DNA from: CAMDPA01 sp964574325
GTDB taxonomy: Bacteria; Pseudomonadota; Alphaproteobacteria; Rhizobiales; Hyphomicrobiaceae
DNA: 64,000 nucleotides
Direction of reading: 5' to 3'
Assembly: GCA_964574325.1 (NCBI GenBank)
Contig: CAZNMY010000021.1
Coordinates: 1 to 64,000 of the forward strand
In this document: positions 15,971-24,061 of the stretch, piece after piece
How positions within the stretch are numbered: position 1 is the stretch's first letter
Layout: every line of letters starts with the position of its first letter
Made by a program: the position numbers and the translations under genes
The notes under the pieces: generated by a model
Told to the model about the DNA's origin: nothing
The model's input: only the letters and a program-made list of their open reading frames with translations
The model's database searches: none

Positions 15971-17833
15971 GTGGAGGATGGGCGCGGGCCGGTCGCCTAT
16001 GAAAAGGGAGGACGGCCGTTTCGCGCCATGTCGGCGCCTTTGCCGCGGCGTGAGATCGGGGCGGCGGGCGATTTGCGTCAGCAATATGCATTTCTCCTGG
16101 ATGGTGGGGTTCGCGAGAGCGATCTGATGCGCGCCTGCGACGATGGCTCGGCGCGCCGGATCGCGCCACACCTCCTGCTCATTCATTCTGGTTTGCTGTC
16201 GGGGCCGCGGTATCTGGAGTTGCTGCAACAGCGGCTGGGTTCGAGCGCCCGGGCCCGCGATTCTTCGGGGGCGAGGTCCCGTGCAGCCGGTGTCACCGAG
16301 ATCGTCGATGCGCTGCCGTTGACGCCACGCGCGGTCGAGGCCGCTGTCGGTGAGGTCCGGGGGCGGGGCAACGTCGCGCTCCTCTTGATGCCGCAGCAGA
16401 TCGATTGGAGCGCGCCGCCGGAGACGCGGCGGTGGCGGGCCGATCAGGCGGCCAACAGCCTGTTGCGGCGGCGGCCGGAAATGAGCGCGGGCGGCCGCTA
16501 CGCCACGTGGCAGGTGGCAATGGCGCCGGTCGTTCCGGGGCTGGCACTGGGGGGCATGCTCGTTGCCCCGTGGCTGACGCTGCTGGCGATGTCGGCTGTG
16601 GTGACGCTGCCCTTTCTGTTCATCGTGGCGTTACGCGTCATTTCCCTGCTCGCAGTTCTCCGGCTGCCTCCGCCGAGGCCGTTGCCCGAGGTTCGCGAAG
16701 CGGATCTGCCGGTCTATTCGGTGATCGTGCCGCTGTTTCGCGAGGCGAACGTCGTCGAGGGGCTGGTGGGGTCGTTGTCGCGCCTCGACTATCCGGCCGC
16801 CCGGCTCGATGTGATGCTCGTGACGGAGAGTGCCGATCCCGCGACTGCCGCGGCCCTGCGGCGGATTGCGCTGCCGCCGCACATGCGGGTGCTGGTGGTG
16901 CCGGACGTGCCGCCGCGGACGAAGCCGAAGGCGCTCAACTATGCTTTGCGGCAGTCGCGAGGCGACTATGTCGTCATCTACGACGCGGAGGACGATCCGG
17001 AGCCGGACCAGTTGCGGCGGGCGCTGCGCATGTTCCAGGAGGGGCCCGACAACCTGATGTGCGTGCAGGGGCGCCTGGCGATGTACAACCCGAGGCCCCG
17101 CTGGATCGCGCGCCAGTTCATGCTCGAATATGCCGCGCTCTTCGATGCGATGCTGCACGCGCTCGTCCGGCTGCAGCTACCGGTGCCGCTGGGAGGCACG
17201 TCGAACCATTTTCCGCGCGGAAAGCTCGAGGCGCTGGGGGGATGGGATGCCTACAACGTGACCGAGGATGCCGATCTCGGCATCCGCATCGCGCGTGTCG
17301 GGGGTGTCGTCGCAGTGCTCGATTCGACGACCCACGAAGAGGCGCCGGACCGGTTGGCCATCTGGATTCCCCAGCGGACGCGATGGATGAAAGGTTTCAT
17401 GCAGACGTGGCTCGTCCACATGCGTGATCCCAGGCGTTTGTGGCGCGAACTCGGTGCATGGGGCTTCATCGGTTTCAACGCCTACCTGGGCGGGATCGTA
17501 CTGTCGTCGCTGGTGCATCCGATCTTTCTGATGGCGCTCGTGTGGGAGGCGCTGTTCGGGAAGGTGCTCACTCCGCCGGAGACGGTGATCGGAGGCGTCC
17601 TGTTCGCATTCTCGGTGTTCATCCTGGTCGGGGGATACGTCAGCGGAATGGTGATCGCGGCGCTCGCAGCAAAACGCCGGCGGCTGATGGGGCTGTTGCC
17701 GCATCTCATTCTGATGCCGCTCTATTGGCTGATGATCTCGTTCGCGGCCTATCGGGCGGCGCTGCAACTCATGACGAAGCCGTACCTGTGGGAAAAAACG
17801 CCCCATTCCAACCGTGACGGCCGCGGCGCTTAG
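15971..17833 (+). CDS. Large membrane glycosyltransferase family 2 (XagB/BgsA-like)
   Basis: A processive-type GT2 of about 620 residues. The catalytic domain (about 240-480) has YDAEDDPEPDQ as the DxD-type metal site, TEDADLGIR as the TED catalytic motif and QRTRWMKG as the QxxRW acceptor motif; this combination marks synthases that extrude beta-linked polymers. Two membrane segments precede it (about 180-225) and about four follow. The first 150 residues form a soluble domain that resembles the N-terminal helical domain of type II secretion ATPases. Related proteins include Xanthomonas XagB and Sinorhizobium BgsA (mixed-linkage beta-glucan). GTG at 15971 follows a G-rich site; ATG at 16028 is an alternative. 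Confidence 0.8.
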   Translation: MEDGRGPVAYEKGGRPFRAMSAPLPRREIGAAGDLRQQYAFLLDGGVRESDLMRACDDGSARRIAPHLLLIHSGLLSGPRYLELLQQRLGSSARARDSSGARSRAAGVTEIVDALPLTPRAVEAAVGEVRGRGNVALLLMPQQIDWSAPPETRRWRADQAANSLLRRRPEMSAGGRYATWQVAMAPVVPGLALGGMLVAPWLTLLAMSAVVTLPFLFIVALRVISLLAVLRLPPPRPLPEVREADLPVYSVIVPLFREANVVEGLVGSLSRLDYPAARLDVMLVTESADPATAAALRRIALPPHMRVLVVPDVPPRTKPKALNYALRQSRGDYVVIYDAEDDPEPDQLRRALRMFQEGPDNLMCVQGRLAMYNPRPRWIARQFMLEYAALFDAMLHALVRLQLPVPLGGTSNHFPRGKLEALGGWDAYNVTEDADLGIRIARVGGVVAVLDSTTHEEAPDRLAIWIPQRTRWMKGFMQTWLVHMRDPRRLWRELGAWGFIGFNAYLGGIVLSSLVHPIFLMALVWEALFGKVLTPPETVIGGVLFAFSVFILVGGYVSGMVIAALAAKRRRLMGLLPHLILMPLYWLMISFAAYRAALQLMTKPYLWEKTPHSNRDGRGA

Positions 17834-17991
17834 GGGCGTAGCAACGCAGATCGGCTATCGTTCCGGTCGGGGATGTTCCGTAGTCCTGCCGCAATGCAGC
17901 GTTGCACGGCGCGCGGGTTGCCGCGGATCGGTTGTCTGTGCGACAGCGGCACAGGCTCTACTTTTTGGGGATTCTGGGGAAACGGAACGGT

Positions 17992-19263
17992 TTGAACATC
18001 ACCTACGATCTCTGGCGTCTGGCGGAAGAGCCGGCGGAAGCGTCCTGGAAGCGAGTGCTGCGCATCGCGATGACGCCGCCGCTGCGCGACTACATCTTCG
18101 CACGCGTGCTCGAGATGACGAGCAAGTGGATGTTTCGCGTCACGACGCCGATGGTCGTCTGGCAGTTGAGCCATGACGAGCGGATGCTGGCGGCGGCGCT
18201 GGTTTGCCTGCTGCTGCCGGGGTTGGTGATGGAGCTGGTCGGCGGGATTTTCGCCGACCGCTACGACCGCCAGAAGATCATGACGTTCTCGTGCTGGGCG
18301 TCGCTCGCCTGCAATCTCGTCATTGCGGGCATGGCGATGTCGGGGGGCCTCACGCTCCCGTTGCTGCTCGGGATGACCGTCGTTTACGGCGCGGTCAACT
18401 CCATCGCGCAGGCGTCATCGAAGACGATCGTGACGGCCTACGTGCGCAAGGAGGACCTTGCGACGGCAGTGTCCCTGAACACGGTGGTGTTCAACGTGGC
18501 GGGCTTCGTCGGACCAGCGCTCGCGGCCGGCATCATGTATGCGCTGGGCACGGCTGCCGCTTACATTGCCTGCGCGGCCTTCACGCTGGCGTTCGTGATC
18601 CTGCTGGGCCGGATACCCGCGCCCGCCCACGAGCGCGGCTCGCACCATCAGAGCTTCCTCACCGCACTGCGCGACGGGTTCCATCACATTCTGTCGGTGC
18701 GTCTGCTGGCGTTCGTTTTCGTTCTCCACGTCGGCTCGATCGCGCTGTCGCGGCCGTTCGTCGAGTTCGTCCCGGCGATCGTGCATCACGCGTTCAACGG
18801 CGGCGTCAAGGAAGCGGGCGTCATGCTGTCGGCGTTCGGGCTCGGCTCGATCTGTGGCGGCTTGTGGCTGGCGGGGGCAGAAGCGAATCGCGTGCGCCTG
18901 ACAGTGGTGGCGCTCGGCGCGATGCCGGTGTTCGCCGGTTCGCTGGTCGGCATTCTGTTGAGCCCGAATCTCGCTGTCGGTTCGGTGTTCGCGTTCTTCG
19001 CCGGCATCGGGATGATCACGCGCGGCGGGTCGATCCAGAGCATCATCCAGCTCGAGAGCCAGCCCGCCTATCGCGGACGCGTGGTGGCGCTGCACGGCGT
19101 GACGTTCGAGATCGGCTGTATCACCGGCGCCCTGTCGATCGGCGAACTCGCGCGCGCGGCAAGTCTGCATGTCGCGCTGGGCTTGTGCGTCGCGCTGCTG
19201 CTGGTGTTGTGGGCGTTCATCCGCGGGCCGTTGAAGGCGGCGGCCGAGGAGCCGCGGGGGTAG
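17992..19263 (+). CDS. MFS transporter (EntS/MFS_3-like exporter)
   Basis: A major facilitator protein of about 423 residues with 12 hydrophobic segments. The loop GGIFADRYDRQKIM between segments 2 and 3 is the MFS motif A, and the overall order resembles MFS_3 exporters such as the enterobactin exporter EntS. Substrate is unknown. I use the TTG at 17992, which has GGAA close upstream and gives an N-terminus typical of the family (NITYDLWRLAEEP...); a TTG at 17902 would add 30 Arg-rich residues. It ends at an extragenic repeat that supplies a terminator-like hairpin and a T run. Confidence 0.8.
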   Translation: MNITYDLWRLAEEPAEASWKRVLRIAMTPPLRDYIFARVLEMTSKWMFRVTTPMVVWQLSHDERMLAAALVCLLLPGLVMELVGGIFADRYDRQKIMTFSCWASLACNLVIAGMAMSGGLTLPLLLGMTVVYGAVNSIAQASSKTIVTAYVRKEDLATAVSLNTVVFNVAGFVGPALAAGIMYALGTAAAYIACAAFTLAFVILLGRIPAPAHERGSHHQSFLTALRDGFHHILSVRLLAFVFVLHVGSIALSRPFVEFVPAIVHHAFNGGVKEAGVMLSAFGLGSICGGLWLAGAEANRVRLTVVALGAMPVFAGSLVGILLSPNLAVGSVFAFFAGIGMITRGGSIQSIIQLESQPAYRGRVVALHGVTFEIGCITGALSIGELARAASLHVALGLCVALLLVLWAFIRGPLKAAAEEPRG

Positions 19264-19338
19264 CGTGACCGCTTCGCGCCAGGGCTGCCGCCCTGGACCC
19301 GCGTGAGGGGGCACCCCTCACACTCCCCGATTTTTGCT
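19264..19338. repeat. Extragenic repeat element, copy 1
   Basis: This element carries two hairpins: CCAGGGC-TGCC-GCCCTGG (19279-19296) and GTGAGGGG-GCA-CCCCTCAC (19303-19321), followed by ATTTTTG. Its order of parts (GCTTCGCG, four-base-loop hairpin, ACCCG, three-base-loop hairpin, T run) is repeated at 57250-57325. Here it sits between the convergent MFS and tctA genes and can act as a terminator for the MFS gene. Confidence 0.6.
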
Positions 19339-19400
19339 ACTTTGCGTGATGATGGAGCGGTGTGCCGCGGATGTCCGGTCGCGCTGCGCTTTGACCCGAG

Positions 19401-20924
19401 CTACGATTCATACCCCGCCTGCTGGCTCTGGGCGAGAACGCCTTCCTTCTGGCGGCTGCGGATCCAGGGGAGGATCAGCGACAGTGCGACCATCACCCAG
19501 AGGACGTTGCCGAGCGTGGAGGAGAACAGCACGGTCCAGTCGCCCTGGCCGATGCGCAGGGCGCGCAGCAGATAGGTTTCCAGCAGCGGCCCCATCAGCA
19601 CGCCGATCAGCATCGCTGTGACCTCGAAGCGGGTCTTGCGGGCGATATAGCCGATCACGCCGAACAGCAGCGCCAGCCCCATGTCGAAGATGTATTCGCG
19701 CTCGGAGAAGGCGGCGACCGCGACCAGCGACAGGATCATCGGCACCAGGAAGCGGGTCGGCACCCAGACGACACGGCTCATGTAGCGCGCGAGCGGCAGG
19801 ATCATCAGCGCCATGAAGAAATAGCAGACCGCCATCTGCACGAACACGCCGTAAGCGATCTCCGGCTTCTCGATGAACAGGCGCGGCCCCAGCACGAGTC
19901 CGTGATAGGTCAGGATCACCATCATGATCGCGCCGGTGGTGCCGCCGGGAATGCCGAGGGCGAGAACGGGGATCAGCGTTCCCGAGGTCACGCCGTTGTT
20001 GGCGCTTTCCGGGGCGATCACCCCTGCCGGGTGGCCCTTGCCGTACTCTTCCGGGTTTTTGGAGAGCATCTTGGAATAGTGATAGGCCATGAAGGCTGCG
20101 ACCGTGGAGCCCGCGCCCGGCAGGATGCCGATGACGAGGCCGATCATGGCGGTCCAGATCGTCTGCCAGGAGTAGCGCAGATTGATCCACAGACCTTCCA
20201 GGGTGGCCGCCCAGGTCGCGTTCTTCGCGTCGGCCAGCTTGTCGGATTTGACGATGGTATCCTGCTCGAGCATCTCGAAGGCTTCGGAGATCGCGAACAG
20301 GCCGATCAGTGCTGGAATCAGCGGAACGCCGTCATAGAGCTCGAGGAAGCCGAACGTGCCGCGTGCGGTTCCGAACACGGGGTCGGCGCCGATCGCACCG
20401 ATCATCAGGCCGGTGAAGCCCGCGATCAGCCCCTTGAACAGGTCCTTGGACGCGATGGCCGCGATCAGGGTCAGCCCGAACACCATCACGACGACCATCT
20501 CCACGCTCTTGAAGTGGAGACCGAGCTGGCTCAGCCAGGGCAACAGGGCAAGCGTGGCGAGCGTCGTGACGAGCCCGCCGAATGCGGAGGCGGCAAAGCA
20601 CAAGGTGAGGGCCTGCTGGGCCTGTCCCTTCTGCGTCATCGGATAGCCGTCGAGCGTCGTGGCGGCGGCGCCGCCCTCGCCGGGCATGTTGAACAGGATC
20701 GCGGGAATGCCGCCGCCGAGCTGGGTCGTGCAATAGAGCCCGATGAAGAACGCCATGCCTGCATCGACCGGCATGGTCAGCAGCAGCGGCATCAGGATGA
20801 TCAGCGTATTCTGCGCGGAAAAACCCGGCAGGATGCCGACCAGCAGCCCGATCATCATGCCCGGGATGATCGCCCACCAGAGCCCGAAGGACTGAATGAA
20901 AAGATTGACGATGAAGCCGTCCAT
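19401..20924 (-). CDS. tctA: Tripartite tricarboxylate transporter large subunit TctA, system 2
   Basis: A 507-residue channel subunit with about 12 membrane segments and the TctA signatures: VGILPGFSAQNTLIILMPLLL near 28, the first-repeat QLGGGIPAILFNMPGEGGAA, and the second-repeat IGILPGAGSTVAAFMAYHYSK plus APESANNGV. It differs from system 1 (GFSAQN instead of GIGPVA), so the two are not a recent duplication. The gene begins four bases after tctB, indicating coupled translation. It is the last gene of the minus-strand tctCBA set. Confidence 0.95.
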   Translation of the reverse strand: MDGFIVNLFIQSFGLWWAIIPGMMIGLLVGILPGFSAQNTLIILMPLLLTMPVDAGMAFFIGLYCTTQLGGGIPAILFNMPGEGGAAATTLDGYPMTQKGQAQQALTLCFAASAFGGLVTTLATLALLPWLSQLGLHFKSVEMVVVMVFGLTLIAAIASKDLFKGLIAGFTGLMIGAIGADPVFGTARGTFGFLELYDGVPLIPALIGLFAISEAFEMLEQDTIVKSDKLADAKNATWAATLEGLWINLRYSWQTIWTAMIGLVIGILPGAGSTVAAFMAYHYSKMLSKNPEEYGKGHPAGVIAPESANNGVTSGTLIPVLALGIPGGTTGAIMMVILTYHGLVLGPRLFIEKPEIAYGVFVQMAVCYFFMALMILPLARYMSRVVWVPTRFLVPMILSLVAVAAFSEREYIFDMGLALLFGVIGYIARKTRFEVTAMLIGVLMGPLLETYLLRALRIGQGDWTVLFSSTLGNVLWVMVALSLILPWIRSRQKEGVLAQSQQAGYES

Positions 20925-20928
20925 CGCC

Positions 20929-21447
20929 TCACTCCCCCGCGCCGAGCGCTGCCGCGATCGCCTTCTCGACGATACCGCGCGGCAGCCGCGTGTTCAGGAG
21001 ATAGATCAGAGTGCCGTAGACGACGCCCGAAGTTCCCAGCGCAATGGCGAAAATCGTGGTCGGCTGGCGCACCCCCATGACCAGCAAGGCACCGATCAGG
21101 AGCAGGAACAGACCCAGGGTCGTTCCGGTCCATCCGATGGTCGCAATGAACAGCGCGACGAGAACGAAGAGGCCGAAACGCTGGCGGTTGTGCTTCGTAT
21201 CGGCGACGAGACCGCCCAGACTGAGAGAACCCGTGCCGCGCACCAGGGCGACAATCGTGCGCAGAAGGTGGATGGCGCACAGCGCCAGTAGCACCGAGCC
21301 GACGAACAAGCCGGCCGATCTTGCTTCCCAGTCGAGCTCGGCTGTCGTGATCAGATAATAGATGGCGAGGCCGCTGCCGAGAATGGGGATGATGAGATCG
21401 GCACCGAGTGCGGCTTTTTCGGGATCTGTGTTCTGGATGTCGGCCAC
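20929..21447 (-). CDS. tctB: Tripartite tricarboxylate transporter small subunit TctB, system 2
   Basis: A 172-residue membrane subunit with four hydrophobic segments (about 16-35, 49-68, 90-125 as two, and 130-150). I start at the GTG at 21447, which has GGGGAT five bases upstream and gives the N-terminus (V/M)ADIQNTDPEKAALGADLI, typical of TctB where an early 'ADL' helix follows a short cytoplasmic tail; any ATG further upstream would add a long Arg-rich stretch without family support. It follows tctC after a 143-base gap and precedes tctA by four bases. Confidence 0.88.
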   Translation of the reverse strand: MADIQNTDPEKAALGADLIIPILGSGLAIYYLITTAELDWEARSAGLFVGSVLLALCAIHLLRTIVALVRGTGSLSLGGLVADTKHNRQRFGLFVLVALFIATIGWTGTTLGLFLLLIGALLVMGVRQPTTIFAIALGTSGVVYGTLIYLLNTRLPRGIVEKAIAAALGAGE

Positions 21448-21590
21448 GCTATCCCCAATTCCTGACCATCGGTTGCAACGGCCAAGTCGAACGCACCGTG
21501 TCGACGTGAACCGGCGCGGCACCTGCTCTTTCTCGGCCGTCTCGGCACGGTCGCCGGGACGACGCGCGAGACCGAACCGTGCGACGGTTT

Positions 21591-22598
21591 CTACTTCCTC
21601 TTCGCTGTCAATACGGGCCGGAATTCCTCGGCAAGCTTGATCATCGAGTTGGCGTACTCGGTGCAGAACTTGCGGTCGAAGAACTTGAACGACTTCGGGC
21701 TTTCGCCGCCCTTCTCCGCGGCGCCCTTGAACTCGGGATCGTTCATCACCTGCGCGGCGGTCTTCTCGAGCATCGCGAAGGCTTCGGGGTTCTTGTTGGC
21801 GAACTCGGTGTGGATCGCCCACGAGCGCGTCGAAGGCAGGTTCGGGATCTTGGTGCCGAACACCTTGTTGATCGTCGGCGCGTTGTTGGTTTCTTCCGCG
21901 AAGATGTTCGTCTCGTTGAACACGCCGAGCACGCGGAACTGATCGCGCAGGCGCACCACGCCGGTGATCGGCAGCACGCCGATATCGACCTCGCCGGACA
22001 GCACAGCGGTGTTCGTCGGGTTGCCGCCTTGGAACGGGATCAGGTTGAAGCGGGCGCCGACCTCACGGCCGAGCGCGAGGATGCCGATGGAGGCAGGATG
22101 CGGGATGCGGCTCGTCGCCGTATTGAGTGGACGCTTCTTGGCCGCGTCGATGACCTCCTCGATCGTCTTGAACGGGCTCTGCTGACGGACGAAGACGCAG
22201 CTGTCGTCGACGTCGGTGCCGCAGAAGTAGATGTAGTCGTCGGGGAATTTATAGGCGGGCTTCTGCAGCGCATACATGATCATCTCCGGGCCCATGTTGC
22301 CGAAGAGCATGCTGTGGCCGTCGCGCTCGCGCTTCTGCACGAACAGCGTGTAGCCGACCTGGCCGGCGGCGCCGGGATGGAACTCGAACTCGAAGGGTTG
22401 TCCCAGCGCCTTCGTCCACTGCAGTGCGAACGGGCGCGCGAGGCGTTCGGCGCCGCCACCCTGGCCGGTCGGGATGATGACGCTGATCTTGCGGCTGGGG
22501 TATTTGGCTTGCGCGATGGCGCGACCGCTCGAGGCGAGTGTGCCGGCTGCTGCCAGTCCCTGGAGTGCAGAGCGGCGTGTGATGAGCCCGTTCGACAT
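21591..22598 (-). CDS. tctC: Tripartite tricarboxylate transporter receptor TctC, system 2
   Basis: A periplasmic TctC/Bug receptor of 335 residues. The start at 22598 (MSNGLITRRSALQGLAAAG) has AGGGAGG just upstream and begins a signal peptide with a TRRSALQG Tat-like twin Arg motif, ending at AIAQA. The mature protein starts KYPSRKISVIIPTGQGGGAERLAR. The ligand loop is PGAAGQVGY rather than the common RPGA.G.IG, and two Cys (FCGTDVDDSC) occur in the first lobe, so it likely binds a different acid from system 1. It heads the operon tctC-tctB-tctA. Confidence 0.9.
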   Translation of the reverse strand: MSNGLITRRSALQGLAAAGTLASSGRAIAQAKYPSRKISVIIPTGQGGGAERLARPFALQWTKALGQPFEFEFHPGAAGQVGYTLFVQKRERDGHSMLFGNMGPEMIMYALQKPAYKFPDDYIYFCGTDVDDSCVFVRQQSPFKTIEEVIDAAKKRPLNTATSRIPHPASIGILALGREVGARFNLIPFQGGNPTNTAVLSGEVDIGVLPITGVVRLRDQFRVLGVFNETNIFAEETNNAPTINKVFGTKIPNLPSTRSWAIHTEFANKNPEAFAMLEKTAAQVMNDPEFKGAAEKGGESPKSFKFFDRKFCTEYANSMIKLAEEFRPVLTAKRK

Positions 22599-22844
22599 GA
22601 TGCCTCCCTTGGTGGACATTCGGTTCCGGCAAGGACGGATTTCGGCCGGTTCGATTATTGGTTTGGTCTCAGGTCTGGCTGCACGTGTCAACATCGGGCG
22701 GAAGGGATAGGCGGTTTCACCGGGTGAGGGACGGCCGGATTGACGGCGCTGCGGGCCGGGGCCAGAGATGCCTTGAGGAATGCTTCAGTCGAGGAATGCT
22801 TCAATCCGGGCACGGCTGGGTGTCCGCATCCAACAGGAGGTCCC

Positions 22845-23285
22845 ATGCGCTACCGCCATACCATGGTCCGAATCCGCGACGTGCAGGCGTCGCTGGATTT
22901 CTACTGCAAGAAGCTCGGTCTCGTGGAGACGCGGCGCGTCGATCGGCCCGAGTACAAATACACGTTGATCTTCCTCGCCGCGCCCGCCGATGTCGAGCGG
23001 GCCAAGACGGACCGGTCATGCGAACTCGAGCTGACCTTCAACTACGATGTCGAGGACTACAAGATGGGCCGGAGCTTCGGCCATCTCTGCTACGAGGTCG
23101 ACAATATCTACGAGACCTGCCAGCGCCTGATGGATGGCGGCGTGACGATCAACCGGCCGCCGCGCGACGGCGGAATGGCGTTCGTCCGCTCGCCCGATCT
23201 CGTCTCGATCGAATTGCTCCAGAAGGGCGACAAGCTCCCGCCGGCCGAGCCGTGGAAGTCGATGCCGAATGTCGGCGAGTGGTGA
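22845..23285 (+). CDS. gloA: Lactoylglutathione lyase (glyoxalase I) family protein
   Basis: A vicinal-oxygen-chelate protein of 146 residues. All four metal ligands of GloA are in place: His5, Glu62, His80 and Glu123. Glyoxalase I isomerises the methylglyoxal-glutathione hemithioacetal to S-lactoylglutathione in the cytoplasm. The ATG at 22845 follows CAGGAGG with good spacing. Its stop codon overlaps the GTG start of the DUF1499 gene (GTGA), so the two are co-translated. The protein is slightly longer than E. coli GloA (135) at its C-terminus; function in methylglyoxal detoxification is likely but other VOC substrates are possible. Confidence 0.85.
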   Translation: MRYRHTMVRIRDVQASLDFYCKKLGLVETRRVDRPEYKYTLIFLAAPADVERAKTDRSCELELTFNYDVEDYKMGRSFGHLCYEVDNIYETCQRLMDGGVTINRPPRDGGMAFVRSPDLVSIELLQKGDKLPPAEPWKSMPNVGEW

Positions 23286-23812
23286 CCGGCTGGGGCACCA
23301 TTGCCGCGTGGGTAGCAGGCGCGCTCGTCGTCGCTGTGGTGCTGTTCGTATCCGCTGGTGCCGAGCGGGTATGGGGTCTGTTCGGGCCGGCGGATCTCGG
23401 CGACATCAGGTTCGAGACGCTGGAGCGCCGGTCTTCGCCCAACGATGCGTTGGTGATGCCAGAAGGGTTCGGATCGGGGTTCGGATCGGCTCGGCGGGAT
23501 ATATCGAGCCCCGTCTATGCCGTGCCGCCGAAAGCGCTGCGCGATGCTTTCCGCCGGGTATTGGCAGTCGAGAAGAACCTCGTCGGGGTTGCCGAGGACG
23601 AGGTCGCGCTGACCGCACGATACGTGCAGCGAACCGCTCTTCTCGGCTTTCCCGATACCATCGTCGTGAGGTTCGTCGCGATTGGCGCGGAGCGGTCGTC
23701 GATCGCGCTCTATTCGCGCTCGAAGTTCGGCTACAGCGATCTCGGTGCCAACAAGGCGCGATTGGAGAGGTGGCTGTCCGCGTTGGCACGGGAAGTGCCG
23801 GGTGTGAAGTGA
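23282..23812 (+). CDS. DUF1499 family membrane-anchored protein
   Basis: A 176-residue protein with one N-terminal membrane segment (about 5-25) and a DUF1499 domain covering the rest: DLGDIRFETLERRSSPNDALV near 40 and a C-terminal YSRSKFGYSDLGANKARLERWL stretch that is the most conserved part of the family. Function is unknown. It begins with GTG inside the glyoxalase stop codon (GTGA overlap at 23282-23285), so expression is coupled. It ends upstream of a strong inverted-repeat region shared with a convergent dioxygenase gene. Confidence 0.8.
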   Translation: MTGWGTIAAWVAGALVVAVVLFVSAGAERVWGLFGPADLGDIRFETLERRSSPNDALVMPEGFGSGFGSARRDISSPVYAVPPKALRDAFRRVLAVEKNLVGVAEDEVALTARYVQRTALLGFPDTIVVRFVAIGAERSSIALYSRSKFGYSDLGANKARLERWLSALAREVPGVK

Positions 23813-23927
23813 TCGCGTCGTTCCGGGAGCGGGTTGCCTTCGCCACGATAAGGGGAAGAGACGCGGCGACAGCTGTCGGGCAGATGCCACGGGTTGGAAA
23901 TCCGAGGACAGAAAGTATCGACGTCGT

Positions 23928-23982
23928 GGCCCGGTTCAGCCGGGCCATCCACGGCTCCGACAAAGAGGGCGTGGATGGCCCG
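23928..23982. terminator. Nested inverted repeats between convergent genes
   Basis: GGCCCGG (23928-23934) pairs with CCGGGCC (23940-23946), while CGGGCCATCCAC (23941-23952) pairs perfectly with GTGGATGGCCCG (23971-23982). The two stems share 23941-23946 and exclude each other. No T run follows. The likely role is termination or mRNA protection for the DUF1499 and dioxygenase genes, which converge here. Confidence 0.45.
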
Positions 23983-24061
23983 CCTTCGCGGACCATGACG
24001 GCAAGTGATGTCAGACGTCGAGTGCCAGCTGTGGTGCAAGTGCGCGGAGCCGAAACCCAAT

